Assembly: GCA_950295325.1 (NCBI GenBank)
Contig: OX485807.1
Coordinates: forward strand, 37,912,440-37,976,439
Direction: 5' to 3'
DNA: 64,000 bases
Source: Polytrichum commune
Lineage: Eukaryota > Streptophyta > Polytrichopsida > Polytrichales > Polytrichaceae
Shown here: one piece after another, positions 35,701-49,142 of the stretch
Position numbering within the stretch: position 1 is the first letter of the stretch
Layout: every line of letters starts with the position of its first letter
Notes under the pieces: generated by a model
Database searches by the model: none
Told to the model about the DNA's origin: nothing
Seen by the model: only the letters and a program-made list of their open reading frames with translations
Translations under genes and position numbers: made by a program

Positions 35701-37414
35701 TACAGAAATGCCAACAATGAGATCCGAATATGTCCTCTTTGAGGATATGTAGACAGAACGACATGACTATGAAGAATAAACATAGACAGCTTTGTGTGTG
35801 CTGTCTCATTTGGAATTTTTGTGTTGAAGATGGACTGTATGATTGGTGCAAATAGGTTTGTCAGATGCAAAAGATGAAGAAATCGGCTTCGGCAATACCT
35901 CAAGTCAGGCTGGTTCAGATGTGGTATGTACACAGAGCCTTGATTGGTTCTACTCCAATTTGTGTATTATATCTAGAATTATTACGTCACTGTCCTGCAT
36001 CAGTATTTTGTTTGCACTTCTATTAGGTTCACGCTGATTTTACATGGAAATTGGTTTGAGCATTGTCATCAGACTGTACCAATTTTGAGATGTGGATATC
36101 TTTGTATTACACCATATTAATGTTGCTTTGGGGTGATGCAGGCACCCTATGTGGATGCATGGGTAGGACTTCGCGACAAAGTCAGAATTGCTGTGAAGAG
36201 TGGTGTTTGTCAGGTGCTTGGACTCAACCTCGTAGTTAGGGGAAAAGCCAGTAATTCACTCTCTTGTGTCTTTTTCACATCTTGACAGTTAGCAATCCTG
36301 CCGTATATACTACAAATGTTTTATTTTTTTTCTTTCTATTTTCTATTTTTTTAAGCGGGTGTTATCTGAACATGATTCCATGTACAATTGTAAGGTGCAA
36401 TAGGCATATTGGTCTAAATCATCAATTTGAAATGTCTGAGCTATAAGCAGTTTCTTTTCTCTCAATTTATGATCACAATGGCTAGGACAGAACTATTGGC
36501 AGTTTTAGCAACTCACTTGAAATTGTTGTCATTTCACTCATGGTGGCTATGTTCTATGCTCTACAACTATCATAATATATGTTGTGGCTCACCAGGACAA
36601 GCTAATGGAGCTGTTAGATAAGGAGCGGGATGAGAACATGGTGGATGCTGGGGTATGTGTGGTGGATGATGGTAACACATCCATGTGGAGATTAGATGAT
36701 ATAAAAGTGTTGCAAAAAGAGCGTGATGAGAAGCGGGAAAAGGCTCTGGAAGAGACGCTACGTGCCCTGCGACAAAAGAGATTGCAGAAGGTAGAAGAGA
36801 TTTCTAGTCTTGTTCCCTTCGTTTTCGGATGTCTGATATGTTTTTTCTCATCAGTTGTTTATCCTGGACTACTACTCCAGAAGTTTTTGTTTATATGGTT
36901 GAAGGTCTGCATAATATGCTTACTCTAAACCTGGACCTTTTGTTGTCATGCATTTGGATCTATGCAGGCAAGTCTCCTAGAAAAACAGGAAGCAGCTTCC
37001 ATCTCTGCAATGGAGACATTTAAGAACAAACCAGAATACAGTGCATACGATGAGCTTGGGATGCCCACTCACGATGCAGAGGGTAAAGAACTGACAAAGA
37101 GTGCTAAGAAGGTATGTTTTTCATCATGTCATGGATGAATGTATTGTACTTGTGAGTGCTAATTTTCTCCTGTTCCAAACCCTTTGTGACAAATGTTTTG
37201 CCAAATTTTTCTCCAATGCTAGGCATCCGAGTCTGGTGACCAAGTGTTGGCTTATTCTTATGTGCAGAAAGTACAACAAGCCTTCAATAAGGCCACTACA
37301 GAGCACGAAAAATACAAACAGAGCCTGGCGAAAGACCCCGAATTCCTTCTAAATATGCGAAAAGAACTACAGGAACTGGAAGCCCGAATCTCACAATTAG
37401 AACGCAATAGATAA
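29776..37414 (+). CDS. Cysteinyl-tRNA synthetase, long eukaryotic cytosolic form (class Ia), 22 exons
   Basis: Exons: 29776-29935, 30059-30156, 30260-30385, 30501-30557, 30661-30744, 31163-31398, 31767-31841, 32063-32161, 32421-32547, 33103-33230, 33764-33830, 34142-34249, 34416-34478, 34588-34686, 34828-34902, 35143-35244, 35419-35491, 35856-35923, 36142-36213, 36596-36790, 36968-37111, 37268-37414. They give 800 aa in one frame. It charges tRNA-Cys with cysteine using ATP. Seen: [19 protein letters not shown] (HIGH-type motif HVGH 68-71), [35 protein letters not shown], and KMSKS at 442-446. Zinc ligands by analogy with E. coli are C59, C378, H403 and E407. An insert of about 110 residues follows DVDDKII. 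The C-terminal extension is charged and ends near [16 protein letters not shown], as in animal cytosolic CARS1. No targeting peptide is evident. Exon 6 could instead start at 31187, which keeps the frame. Confidence 0.95.
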
Positions 37415-39278
37415 CAGTGGCAGATCCGAAAACCATGGGTAGGATCCTGGAGCCGCACACCGAGAGTTTATTTGCAGTAGTGTTGAAAGTGCTCTACTCT
37501 TGGATAATCGGTATCCGAATATTGTCTTCCTTTGAATTCTATGTGGGGGAGATTACTGGACAGCAAGCCTTTGGCCTATATTTAGGTGTCTTCCCCTCTT
37601 ATCATTTTCATAACTTGATTAAAACATTATAATGGTGTGGCTGTTCCATTACCTTTTCTGGGACCATTTCTACTGCCAAGGGCCGAATAGCAGTCTACCA
37701 CATAGGTTAGACTTCAGGATTTACCCTGAGAGACTGTTGGCACAGTCATGAGCATGTTGTGAGTAGACTTATCATCACTTCATAATTTCGTGAAGTGGCC
37801 TTTCAGACATCTCGTTGAAAGAGAATTGCAATTGCTAATATAGTTACTTTGACAGGTAAATTGATGGCCTGGCTCTCCTCACTTCTGGAATATCCTCAAT
37901 TGAGGAGCAATGGTAGGCTTCAGAATTTAAATTACAAAAATTACTGTCGTAAGTTACACTTCCAATTCTTTTCATGTCTTCAACTTCAGACAGTTTTGGT
38001 CTTCCAAACCCAATGCTGTGAAGCTTGTGGTTTCCAATATGTCAAGGAGCTGAACTGCAAATTGCAGATATCACAGGTAAAAATCATTGAAACAGATATA
38101 AGAGGTGAAATACAGTGGCACAATTCAATATGTTGGTGTTCACAATCTGATGATTGAGAGCACCTCACAAATGTTTGGGAGTTTAATTGAGCAAGAAGTG
38201 GTAACTATACCTTGAACACTGTAGGATTCACACCTGAATGTTAGATTCAATGATAATGTCAAGCACCTAAGCCTTCGTACGCATGTGAGTCATATTGTAG
38301 AGATTTTTATTGGTAGATTGACTCGAAATCAAAATGGAAGTCTGGTGTTAAAGTGGAGGACATTCCAAATGAGCATACATTTATGGTGCAGGATGTTGTG
38401 GTGTTGGTTGTAGCATTATTACCATGACATGCTTTCTTGTTTGTCTTTCAAAATGATAAGTTGTAACTTCCACATGGGATTTGAATGGTTTGAAGTAATT
38501 TGCGATTGTCATGTGGCAAAATCTCAAGAACAGTTATTCTCCGAATGTCAAAGTACAAAGTGCTCAACGGCAGAGTGTACCAACACACTTACACTGATTA
38601 CCCCAATTATTGCATGTGGTGCTAATTCCCAAAACACGCACTATTTTGCCAAGTCTCAAAATTGGTGAGGTCTGAATTTTTTACTAAATCCATGAATACA
38701 TGCTCGTTTACCATACATTTTTAGGAAATTAGTGCGTGCTCTAAGGAGCTTGTATAATGATTAAAAAAGAATTTAATTTTAAAAAATGGAAACACATACT
38801 TTCCAAGTGAATAGTCCTAGGATAAATAGTGTCGGTAGTTTCACTAAATAGTGTTTTTATGAATTAAAAAAACTAGTGAATAGTGTTATGATGAACAATG
38901 CTTCCTAGATATTTTGGTGGCACTAAATTCATAGGACGAAGAAATTTAGTTTCACCTTCACTACTTTTCACAACTCACTATTAGCCCTTCCTCACTAATT
39001 GCGATAATTAGTCTAGTCATAATTAATTCCCCCAAGTGGGTCTAAACATGTTAGTTATATGGATTGGACATATATATCCAGCTGGTTTGTGGTTAGATGT
39101 GGATCTAAGAACTTATACCAAAAACACATGTAATTGAAAAAAGACTCGACTACATGTTTACACTTATACATAATTAATTCACTCTCACATCTGAATAATC
39201 CATATAATTCATCTTTGAGAATGGCAAGGTAGGAGGTACGAGGTTAGTAGCCGGTGCCCAAGCTCTAGAGTGTGCCCA

Positions 39279-39294
39279 CCCCCCCCCCCCCCCC
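39279..39294 (+). repeat. Poly-C tract (16)
   Basis: A run of 16 C, about 80 bp upstream of the SINE-like copy. Confidence 0.95.
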
Positions 39295-39374
39295 GAATTG
39301 TGTGCCAAGGTGTGTGCTAATTAACACAATTAGATGCAGTCCAAGATGACCCTGAACACCTGGGTGATAGTGGA

Positions 39375-39460
39375 AAGATATTCATTTTTGAATGGAGTGG
39401 TTGGCAATTTGGTTCCTGCTATGAAGTCTTCTCTCTACTTGACGAAAAAAAACTAGGTAG
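39375..39460 (+). mobile_element. tRNA-derived SINE-like element, copy 2
   Basis: Shares GGAGTGGTTGGCA, a decayed B box (ATTTGGTTCC) and TCTTCTCTCTACTTGACGAA with the minus strand of 330-430. Similarity fades just after the A-rich run, as expected for a SINE 3' end. Confidence 0.4.
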
Positions 39461-40361
39461 GTAGGTAGGAAGTCAAGAACCCACCCACCGCAAAGTAGGC
39501 AGTAAACCCCGCCCTGTATCAAGAGGATTCTTGAGCAGGATAGAGCCAACATGCTTAAATTCACGTCAGATAACCTGAAGTTGGTTATTTATTCATTTAT
39601 TATTTAAATTAAGTGGAGTCATTTACCTAAGATAATCACGGTGGGATGACATGACAAACGGTGCTAATATATTGTTTGTAGTTACAAGTGTCAGCCTAAC
39701 TACGAATTTACTTGAAAGTTTCTGCTTGGATCATTCATGAACAAAAGTTTTATACTTTTGTCTCATTTGAATTTGACCAAGCGACTAAGGAATGTTTTGA
39801 AACTTGTTGACTACTCTAAGTCAAGCAATCGTCAACCCAATCAAGGAAAACGTACATGATTATCCAATAAGAAATAGAATCTTCACTTCGATAACAAGTG
39901 AAAATAATCATTCGAGGTCCTACATTTATGTGGCAAACGGATGTGGACCTAATTCATATTTGCTAATTCATAATTTGCAACTTGCCACGAGTTTAATATC
40001 CTAGGAGAAAGTGTAGGTCGATTGGAAAGTAATAAAAAAATGTGATGTTACTAAACCCACTTGCCTTAAGTCGGCTCCTCCATGACATATGGGACACCGG
40101 CCCACTAGCCTTCATAATGAGGATGTTGGAGGACATTGTCACCCATGTCACTACATCACATGTAAGTATATTATAAGTCCGAGTATAAGTTGTTTGTTTA
40201 TTTCAGAACAAGCATCTTCATTATAATTCGTCACAGGTTGTCTAGCTCAGACACCACATTAATGGAGTCCATTGTTGATTTTTCTGTCAACGACTTCGTC
40301 CCTTGACGGTGGGAGCCCATACATTAACTACCTTAGGTAATTGTTGAAAGCCGGGCTCTAA

Positions 40362-40784
40362 GGGCATGTTCACATTGGGGTCCCAAGTCCTAAATCCCAA
40401 GTCATTTGAGGTCAATCCGTTCAATCTCAGCCGTTGAGAGCACGGAAATTGGAACTGACCACTTCACACGGAGTCCCAAGTCCTACGTCCCAAGTATGAC
40501 ATGGATGCCTACATGGCGATATTTTTTGGGGAGGTGAGGCTTGGGACCTGTGTTCAGTGTTGGGTCGAGCAAAACGCTAGACCCAATTCTCAACACGAGT
40601 CCCGTGAATATTTGTGTGTTGAAGATAAGCAAGATCCCATTTTAATGACAATTCATCATATTATAATGGTGTCTCGAGGCTCAGAAGTTCGGGCATTGCC
40701 TCCATGTCGAGACTTGCAAACATGATTGGGGACTTGGGACTTGCTAACATGACTGGGGACTTGGGAGCCCATGTGACATGGCCT
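40362..40784. mobile_element. MITE-like element, about 423 bp, PIF/Harbinger-like
   Basis: The left end is GGGCATGTTCACATTGGGG then TCCCAAGTCC. The reverse complement of the right end is AGGCCATGTCACATGGGC then TCCCAAGTCC. TAA flanks both sides (40359-40361, 40785-40787), fitting the three-base target of PIF/Harbinger elements. The subterminal regions carry repeated CCCAAGTCC blocks. No transposase is present. Confidence 0.65.
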
Positions 40785-43700
40785 TAAGTTGACAGAGGTT
40801 GGCACATTCTATTAGGATGTGTGTAAGATACTAATCTCAACTTGAAACAAAATTAAGCTCAATCATTCTTAAAATGCTAACATGTGTTCCACTCCAAGTT
40901 GTAGAACCATGTTCACATCATGCTGCAAGTGGAGGATAAGGCACGTGGTGCCAAAACAATCACTAATGGCAAGTGTCATGTGTTTACACTTTGGTCAACT
41001 TGTAAACCAGTGTGTAACATGGGCATGCACCTCATAACATTATCGACCATGCTCATGTCAAGACATTAACAAGCGCACTTGAATGTCAAGTGTCATGAAA
41101 TAACAAGCATGGGGAAGTTATTAATCATCGATGTAACCTAGCATATGCCTCAAAATAGGGTACGTGACACTATTATGCACGTGACACTAAATACCATACC
41201 GTTAACGGTATAGTGGCGTGCTCAAAGTACCTTAGATCTTGGGGAAGAGTGCCGGGGGAGGGGGGGGGAGAGCTTCGAGACATTTGTAAGGTTTCCAATC
41301 TTTAAAATGCTTTTAGAATGATGTTCTCGCCCATGTGACTATATGTATGTATGTATGTATAGGATCGTACCTTAGTGAGCCACTTGTAAATGATCATAAA
41401 AAGACATCCACTAAGTAGTTTTCCAAAATTTCACATTCAGATGGCCAAAGAACTATGAGGCCCATTCTAGGGTTTTAGCATTGCAAATTTCATAATGAAT
41501 TCCCTTCAAAGTAACATGGACCAACCTCTTCTTTTTTTAATAAAACATTTGTTTATCTTTCAGCATGTCACATTTTACCCTAAAAACAAGCAGGCTTCAA
41601 TGTTCCCAAATCAATACACCTTAGTTCATGAACATTTTGTTATGTTGTTATTTGTGGATGTCTATAGGTTGGAAGAAGTTTTCTAGAAGAATAACCGTCT
41701 AGATGTCAACTCCTTGACACTCATACATTTCAATTGTGTCCCATTTTTCTTTTCTATATTCTTGGATTTAAAAAGGAGGACGTGCTTTAAAATTTATAAT
41801 TGAAATCCAAGGCTGCTCTGTGTAACAAGACCATAAATATTTAGAAATAGGATCTCCACTTTGATAATGAATAAGATTGTGAGGAAAATGACTACATGTA
41901 GGACATGGATTTCCAAATCATCTTGCTCTAATTGCATGTTTCATATCCTACAAAAAGTGAGTGCAAAGCTAAAAGTGGTTGTCGAGGGTCCGCTCACCTC
42001 GCAGTATTACACTATTTTCTCTTATTTGTATGGGTCATTATTTGGAGTTACACACTACTATAACATTTTATTAAGAGTGTCACTTTTTACCCAAATAAAA
42101 TAAGTAGTTAGTATGCACACCAAATAATACAATCTAACTTAGTTGGTAAAAAAAATCTCAGTAAAAATTTAGACCAGCACGTAACTCCAAATAATACCCA
42201 ACATTAATTAGACATAATAGTATAGTCACCGGACCTTCGTGATGGAGAGGGGACATCAAAATTGACTACAAGAACATGATATAACTTAGTTGGTACAAGA
42301 AAAAACGCATTAGAAGAAAGGAAAAAAGAGAATTTAACATCCATGTTTCCACTGATGTGAGTTTGAACCCGTTGGCCCTATTGTGTTCAAGAGTCCCCTT
42401 GTTACAGTGGTAGGGTTTACGACCTATCCTTACGGTAACTGGGCTCATTTGGACCATTTGTATACGCAGTTGAGTGTAGTACATATGTGTAGGTATTAGT
42501 CAAAAAGTAATAGCAACATGTAACTCCAAATGATACCCAACACTAATTAGACAAAATAGTGTAGTTACGGGATCTTCATGATGAAGAGAGGAAATGAAGT
42601 CGGCTCCCAAATTTTATATTTAGGGTTGGATACATCACACTTCGATCTCCACATAAAGGGCCATTGAGGAGGTCAATCCAATCTCAAGCACCTCAACATG
42701 TCTTGTCGCAACGGTGAGTTAATAATAAGTTTAATTCGTGTTTGAAGTCACTTTCAAATTTGTAATCCAACACTCATTTCCTACTTGCTTGGGGCCTTTT
42801 TATACCACATCGATTATTGTATTCAGTGTCACCAATTTTACTTGTAAATTTTGTGTCATCAATGCTAATTGTAATCCCCCCCATGTAGTGTCATCAACAC
42901 TAAATGTAGATTGTTTCTTTTTTATCACGATTTCGATAATTCATGACAAACTTTTATTACATAAATGTCAAGATGCAAAATATACCAACTTTGTTTTAAT
43001 GTTTGGTATGGATTTCATCTAAATTTCAATCATCCATCACGATACTTGTAAATGTATTCATAAGAAGTGTTGTTAGGAAAGTTACCACAATGCCATAAAA
43101 TATCGTATGATATTGAATACCATATTTAGTGTAGTGGCCATTGATTAGTGACCATCGCTTTCTAAAGTCTCCCATTGGTTGAGAAATGATTAAGAGTTGA
43201 ATGGCGATCCCACTTCGTTTTACATGAGTTCACCACAAATGAAATCGACCATGGGTGAGCACGCTGAAATATGGATACAGAGGTGTCACGGAATCATCCT
43301 TGTCCATAACTGGATAATATTGGGTGGCCGCCTGGATTTTGCAATAGGATAACCCAAACAAGTTGTCTCAATGGACAATAATGTGCCATGTTGGAAGAAA
43401 GTGTAATTGCAATAACCTAAATTTTAAGAAATTCTCAAGTGACATGAATTTCTCGCGGCCCTAGGTCATGTGTGTTAAAGACCCCCTTAACTTACCTTCG
43501 ACCTAAATGTCATAAACAAAGATCGATCGCCCATTGAGGAGCGTAAGGGTTGTGAGATTTTGTCGCAACATTTCATCCTTATAGGCACAATATCATCCAT
43601 AGTTTCAGTTTTATGTCGATCACTTGATTAATTCTCACCACTTTCACGGCTCGTTGTCCACCCTCCTCTTGATGGTTATATAGTCCTTAATATATTCTAA

Positions 43701-44935
43701 ACTCTCATGTTGCTTACGTATTGTAAGGTGAGTATGCTCAAAATCAACATTGTGTACCATGGCCATATATACATGATACGGTGATATGTAATGGCTTATG
43801 AGCATGAATCGTTGGAAACAATTGAAAGTAAATCAAATCTAGCTTGGAGTCAGTTCCCTTTTGAAAATATTTATTGAACGACATGGGCCTTACGGGGCTT
43901 ACGGGGCTTATGATGTGGTTGTTTTTCTTAATTCAACACTAATTTTATTTTTTTACTAAGATGTGTTAAGGGTTTTAGTGTAAGATAGACACCAAAAAGA
44001 CATGTGTTTTTGATGAGATGCAATTGTGTGCTCGTAATATCGTAGGTGCAATTGCAAACAAGTGGAAGGGCCGACATGTTTGTTTCGAGAGAATGAGAAC
44101 TCCTCCTTTTGAACTTCATAACCTTAACATCTCATATCCAATTTGAAACTATGAAATGCCAATTTGCATTGTTTCCCATTACTAATCATATAAAACGATT
44201 CCCGATTCAATCCAACACACCTTAACACAAGTGCCCACAATAAGGTCACATACCTCAAGACGAAGTGGTTCTTGATCTCCAACAATTACTTACAATCATT
44301 CACCAAGTGGCATGGAGCCGATCAAAGAAGTTGCCGTATAACCCAATACTTATAAACCCACTAACACATTCCTATCGTGGGTACTTCCAAGTTCGCAACA
44401 ATGCTTTAGTAGAGCCTTGTATCGATTGGAATTTGTCTTGTCCGGTTTCCAGTCGCAAATTTTACATTTGCACACGAGACTCGAATACTTCTGAAGGTCA
44501 AAAGAGAAAGTCTCTTACCCTCACACATGCCTTCCCAATTGCGTTAAGATCTGAACCTAAAAGTATGTTAGATCAACTATATGTAACCCTAACTTTACTG
44601 CTTCAAAATTTGTAACAATTACCATACTCATGAAGAAAAAGAAAAAAACATTCTTCTTAAAATTTGTTTCTCTTTGCAAGAAAAACAACCCCACACTATT
44701 ACTCCTCCCGGCTTAAACACACACAAACTCTCTTTGTTTTATTGCCTATGGATGCCCAAATGTTCGTCCTTGAAACAACGGGACGTCGAGGTCCGTCCCG
44801 GCTTCGGGAATTTGCTGTTACGGTCCTTGAGTTCTTGAGTTTGAGACGTCCCGGCTACAAGTGAGTTAGTGGAGAGTGGGGTTTCCGTGGAGAGCCATAG
44901 CCATAGCCATAGCCACCCCGATTGTAGTAGTACTA

Positions 44936-44957
44936 CAACAACAACAACAACAACAAG
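44936..44957 (+). repeat. (ACA)n microsatellite
   Basis: About seven ACA/CAA units. Confidence 0.9.
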
Positions 44958-45816
44958 TAGTGGTCCAACCACCTCAAACTCGCAAGCATGGTACATAACA
45001 CTTGAGAGTTAATGCTACGTGGCCCCACCCGTGTTCTAATACTACTATGGATGAATTGGGTCGTAATAAGGTTAAACGTGCCTAATTCGGTTACTTTTTC
45101 TCTTGATTCGATACCTACATGTGAGTGGTATGTCGTTAGGTGTGACTTCAAAAATGGGTATAGTAAAAAGACATGTGTTTACAAGAGACTGGATTACGTG
45201 TTTAGAATATGGTAACTCTTTGAGGTTCAATAGTCGACGTTGTTGAGGGGGTGGGTCGTTTACTGAGCACAAGAATCTTCACTTTGGTAATGAATGAGAT
45301 GTGCGTATGAGGATTGAAAACAATGAGAGGAAAGTGGCTATGGCCTTGAGTTGGGTTTGTTGAATATGCGGCACTAGTCGCGTGTTTCATATCCTAGGAG
45401 GACTTGGCTAGTCTTAGAAAGTTATTTGAGACCCGTCTACCTTAGGGAAGGGCAACAACAAAATTCAGGTTGGGTATCCCTACTCCTTTTAGGCTCGGGG
45501 GGGTAGTCATTGGTTGGAGTAGCAATATACGTGCGAACAAATGATAGGGTATTTTAAAAACATGGGGGCTAAAAATTATAAATGGACTTAAGAGTAATAT
45601 AGGGTATCAAAAATGGCACTAGACATCTTTAAAGTACTATAGGGTATGGAATAATAGGTAATTTGGAATTATAAGTAATGCAAGCCATTTTTCTATTAAC
45701 CCAAAGTAGAAATTTACATAATGATAGCATGTGAAAAAAAGAAGAGAATTGAAAGTAATACCCCCCTATAAAATAGTGGTTGTTCGCACCTATATCCTTA
45801 ACTTTTTAACACACTG

Positions 45817-45833
45817 CCCCCCCCCCCCCCCCC
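45817..45833 (+). repeat. Poly-C tract (17)
   Basis: A run of 17 C, the longest in the window. Confidence 0.95.
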
Positions 45834-46679
45834 GAGCTTTTAGGGCACAATTTGGTGTGTCGAAAACCATTCTTACAATCTTAGATGATAAATAAAATTG
45901 GACGCTCTTCCACATGGAAGTGTGTCTTGAAGTTTTTTTTGGGATACAAGAACCGGCAACCGAGTTAATTGTAGGAGGAAGTTGAAGTTTCAAGAGGGGG
46001 CTTGACCATCCATGTTTTATTCTAGAACCGAGATTCAATTTTTATTCGAGTGGGGAAATTTGTGTTTGCATAAACATGTCGTGGGTTGGTGGTGTTGGTT
46101 GCTATATAGGTGAATGCACGGTATCAATTTTCAACACTAAATGATATCAAAGCACTCAATTGTGGATATTAAATTTGTAAGACTAGTCAAATGTTGATAT
46201 TTGGTGGATTTGTCAAGGTGAGAGGATCTTTGCATACCCAAATTATTATTGGATCAATGTTATCCTAAACCATATTGATACCAAGGTGATTTTGCCTATG
46301 TATGAGGGTTCGTGCATGGTACATGTACCCAGAGGGTATTGAAAACAAAATAACCATCAAATATCCATATCCTATTGGTTGATATGTGTGTGAATTCTGA
46401 TTACATATACCGAATGATATCAATAGATAATACCAAACCAATAATAGTGTGAGGACCCATGTTTGTCGTGTTTCACATTTTTCTTAATGCTAGAATATTC
46501 TTATTTGTCAAACCTTGCCTCAAAAATATCATATAGTTTTAGTTATATTTTCATATTTACGGAGTTTAAGTAAATAAGGTTCAATAAATCTAGTCATGCA
46601 ACCTTCGACATGGATAAAGGGATGATGATCATATTCCAACTTGCAAGTTCGATACAAATCTACTCTATCATATGTTGCA

Positions 46680-46689
46680 CCCCCCCCCC
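46680..46689 (+). repeat. Poly-C tract (10)
   Basis: A run of 10 C. Confidence 0.9.
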
Positions 46690-48164
46690 ACCACTCCCCA
46701 TGGAACCTCGTACCCCACATGGAAGTACTTGGTTGTAGTAGCTCTTGGCAAAAGCTTCATTAATGTCGACACACTTTGTTTTGCTTTGCGAAAATGACTA
46801 GCATGTGAAAGTTTGACCTTACTTACATGAAACAAGGAGTTGAGTTGTGTTCAATTTAAACCCCTAGACGTTACTCCCTCATCATTCATTGTTTGGGGGT
46901 TTAAGTTTCTCAAATCGGGTAGAGTATTTTGTTGAGTCTCGATTACCTACAATGTGCCTACTTAAAATGCTAGTTGACGATACCAACATGCTTTTGGACA
47001 ATCACATGCTATGAATGCACGTGTTCGCCACGTTCAAGATGTCAACATCTTTAAACAATGTCTAAAGCGTTTAATGTATGTACACAATTTTAAGTCCATG
47101 TACACACAAGCTTTGAATACTATAAACAAGGTGCCTAAGTCATCTAGGTTTCAAGAAAGCAAGTACTAAGCAAAAATATGGCCAATTGAACTTGCAAGTA
47201 TGGTAACTTTTAACAATGATAGCCTTTCTTCACATAATATAACACATTGTTCATTTGCTATAAGATGGAAGTGGCAAGGTTCGAAACAAGATAAAGTGAG
47301 GTTGGTATTAATTAATGGATCATATCCATGTGGATGTTGTACTCAAACAAGTACTTGAGCACCGTGCAAGCTTTTGAAGTATGAAAACGAGGACTTCCCA
47401 TGATTGAGGGTTACATAGATGTGAACTGTTAGGCCCCAAATGGGCATTATGTGTTGATTTCCCCTCATGTCACACTGGTTCTTCCGAGGTGGTGGTTTTT
47501 TTTATTTCTTTTTGCAATTGAATCTTCGATTTGTGTCAAAAAAATTATTCAGAAAAAATACATGGATGTGGATTGAAAAGTTTCCATGCAATCTTACTAC
47601 ACACAAACTCATAATCTGCCTTGATCAAAGCACCCACAACTTATGTGACTATTTAAAAAGGTTACTTAGAAATTGATAATACATGTAGAAATTTACACGA
47701 GAGTTACTTTTTAATCGGTACTATTATCACATACATATTATAGCCATAAAATAACATGCCTGCAAAATGGCATACACTTATAGAACGATCTACCATGGAT
47801 AATGAAAATTGAGAATTTTGAAACCGGTTTTGGGACATTGGAATATAGTACACATTTCCAACTCATGGTTTTGGAGAAATGCCATTGAGACATCGGACGC
47901 TTTTATTACGACTTTGTGTTCTCGTTGCATCCAATCAATGAAAAAGCCGTTGTCAATGGCATACAAATTCACAACACACTTGTGAAATTGAGAAGTGAGC
48001 CCTTGTTAGCCTATCGAAGTTGGTGACCCTACTATGTAGCTTGCCCTAAGGGTTGGCCACTAACATCCACGAAGTTGTCACACAAAGAGTGTGAGAATGG
48101 GAAGGCATCCCCAATGTCCAAACGTTGTTGGTAAAGTTGTCACGTAACTCGCTTCACTCAAAAT

Positions 48165-48190
48165 CGTTTTGTTTTGTTTTGTTTTGTTTT
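48165..48190 (+). repeat. (TTTTG)n microsatellite
   Basis: Five consecutive TTTTG-type units. Confidence 0.85.
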
Positions 48191-48381
48191 GAATTGTTGA
48201 GAAGGATGGGGCTTCGATGTCATGTCAATCCACTTTGGATGCTTAATGCTTGAATGCCCAAGGGGTTTGAGCCACCATGTAGATATTAACTAACATGTTG
48301 CCGGGAAAACAAACTTGTAAAGAACATGGAGCCTTCTATCAATGATATCTATATCGGTGGCAACACCTCCACATGATAACT

Positions 48382-48755
48382 ACACTAAATAGTCCTATAA
48401 CTTTGGGCTACATGTAATTTTCTAGAGCTCACATTAGTTCTCATAATGAGAATTAACTTGGACTATATTAATTTTCAGCCCACTCTAAATTTATAGTAGA
48501 AAATTAGCATGGGCCATAATCATTGGAGTTTCTAGAAATACAATGTGGGTGATTATTATTTTTTGTATTATTTTTTATATAAGACGACTATTGTATTTTA
48601 TGTGAGGTGTTGGTCAAAAGTCTTCATGAAGATACAGGAGAAGACGGGGGGTCTTGGACCCATGGTAATTCCACATTCAGTAGTAAATTAATGTGACCCA
48701 CACTTATTATTTCCATGCTAACTCTCCACCCGCACTAATAGGACTATTTACTATA
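48382..48755 (+). mobile_element. MITE-like element, family copy 1
   Basis: The left end has ACTAAATAGTCCTAT and the right end has ATAGGACTATTTACT, its near-exact complement. Internal blocks TTTTCTAGAGC(T/C)CAC, TCATAATGAGAAT and ATTAATTTTC recur in reverse orientation at 52077-52396. No coding capacity. Confidence 0.65.
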
Positions 48756-48761
48756 AGAGAG

Positions 48762-48776
48762 CCCCCCCCCCCCCCC
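48762..48776 (+). repeat. Poly-C tract (15)
   Basis: A run of 15 C, starting a few bases after MITE copy 1. Confidence 0.95.
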
Positions 48777-48989
48777 GGCGCTCATTTCCTAAAGCCTCGA
48801 CTCCTCTTGAACAAAATAAGATGGTAGGACTTAACATTCAACTTGAGATAGCAACCCGGTTTGGGTTCAAAATAATGTTCAATACTATGTTATAATAACA
48901 TGGAAACTTCAGTAGTAAGTACATTGATTATCACAATTAGTATATCGCTATTCGAAGCTATGAAATGCAATAACATCTTACTCACAAGT

Positions 48990-49142
48990 TCACTTTTTAC
49001 TAACAAACTTTTAATAAGTTATTTCGGACATTACATAACATGAATGACTTTGCTTGGTGAAATATGACATTCTCATCAAATAATTATAGCACTAGGTAAT
49101 TCTAAATAATAGCACACACTAATTGAGATAATCAATGTAGTT
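48990..49142 (+). repeat. Dispersed repeat, copy 2 of 2
   Basis: Direct counterpart of 1090-1245, 48 kb away, clearly diverged. Non-coding. Confidence 0.65.

Larger units (their letters stand above)
37415..48381. other. Gap: CysRS 3' flank, then repeat-rich intergenic DNA
   Basis: About 37415-38660 has gene-like composition next to the CysRS stop and may be 3' UTR or downstream flank; no further conserved exon is seen. Beyond that the DNA is AT-rich. It holds poly-C tracts (39279-39294, 45817-45833, 46680-46689), a SINE-like copy (39375-39460), a MITE-like element (40362-40784), a direct repeat pair (about 42176-42255 and 42509-42600) and short microsatellites. Open frames such as 44265-44615 show no recognisable family. 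Confidence 0.6.

Noticed and set aside
44265-44615. 116-codon plus-strand open frame
   Set aside because: No family resemblance and no neighbouring exons; probably chance.
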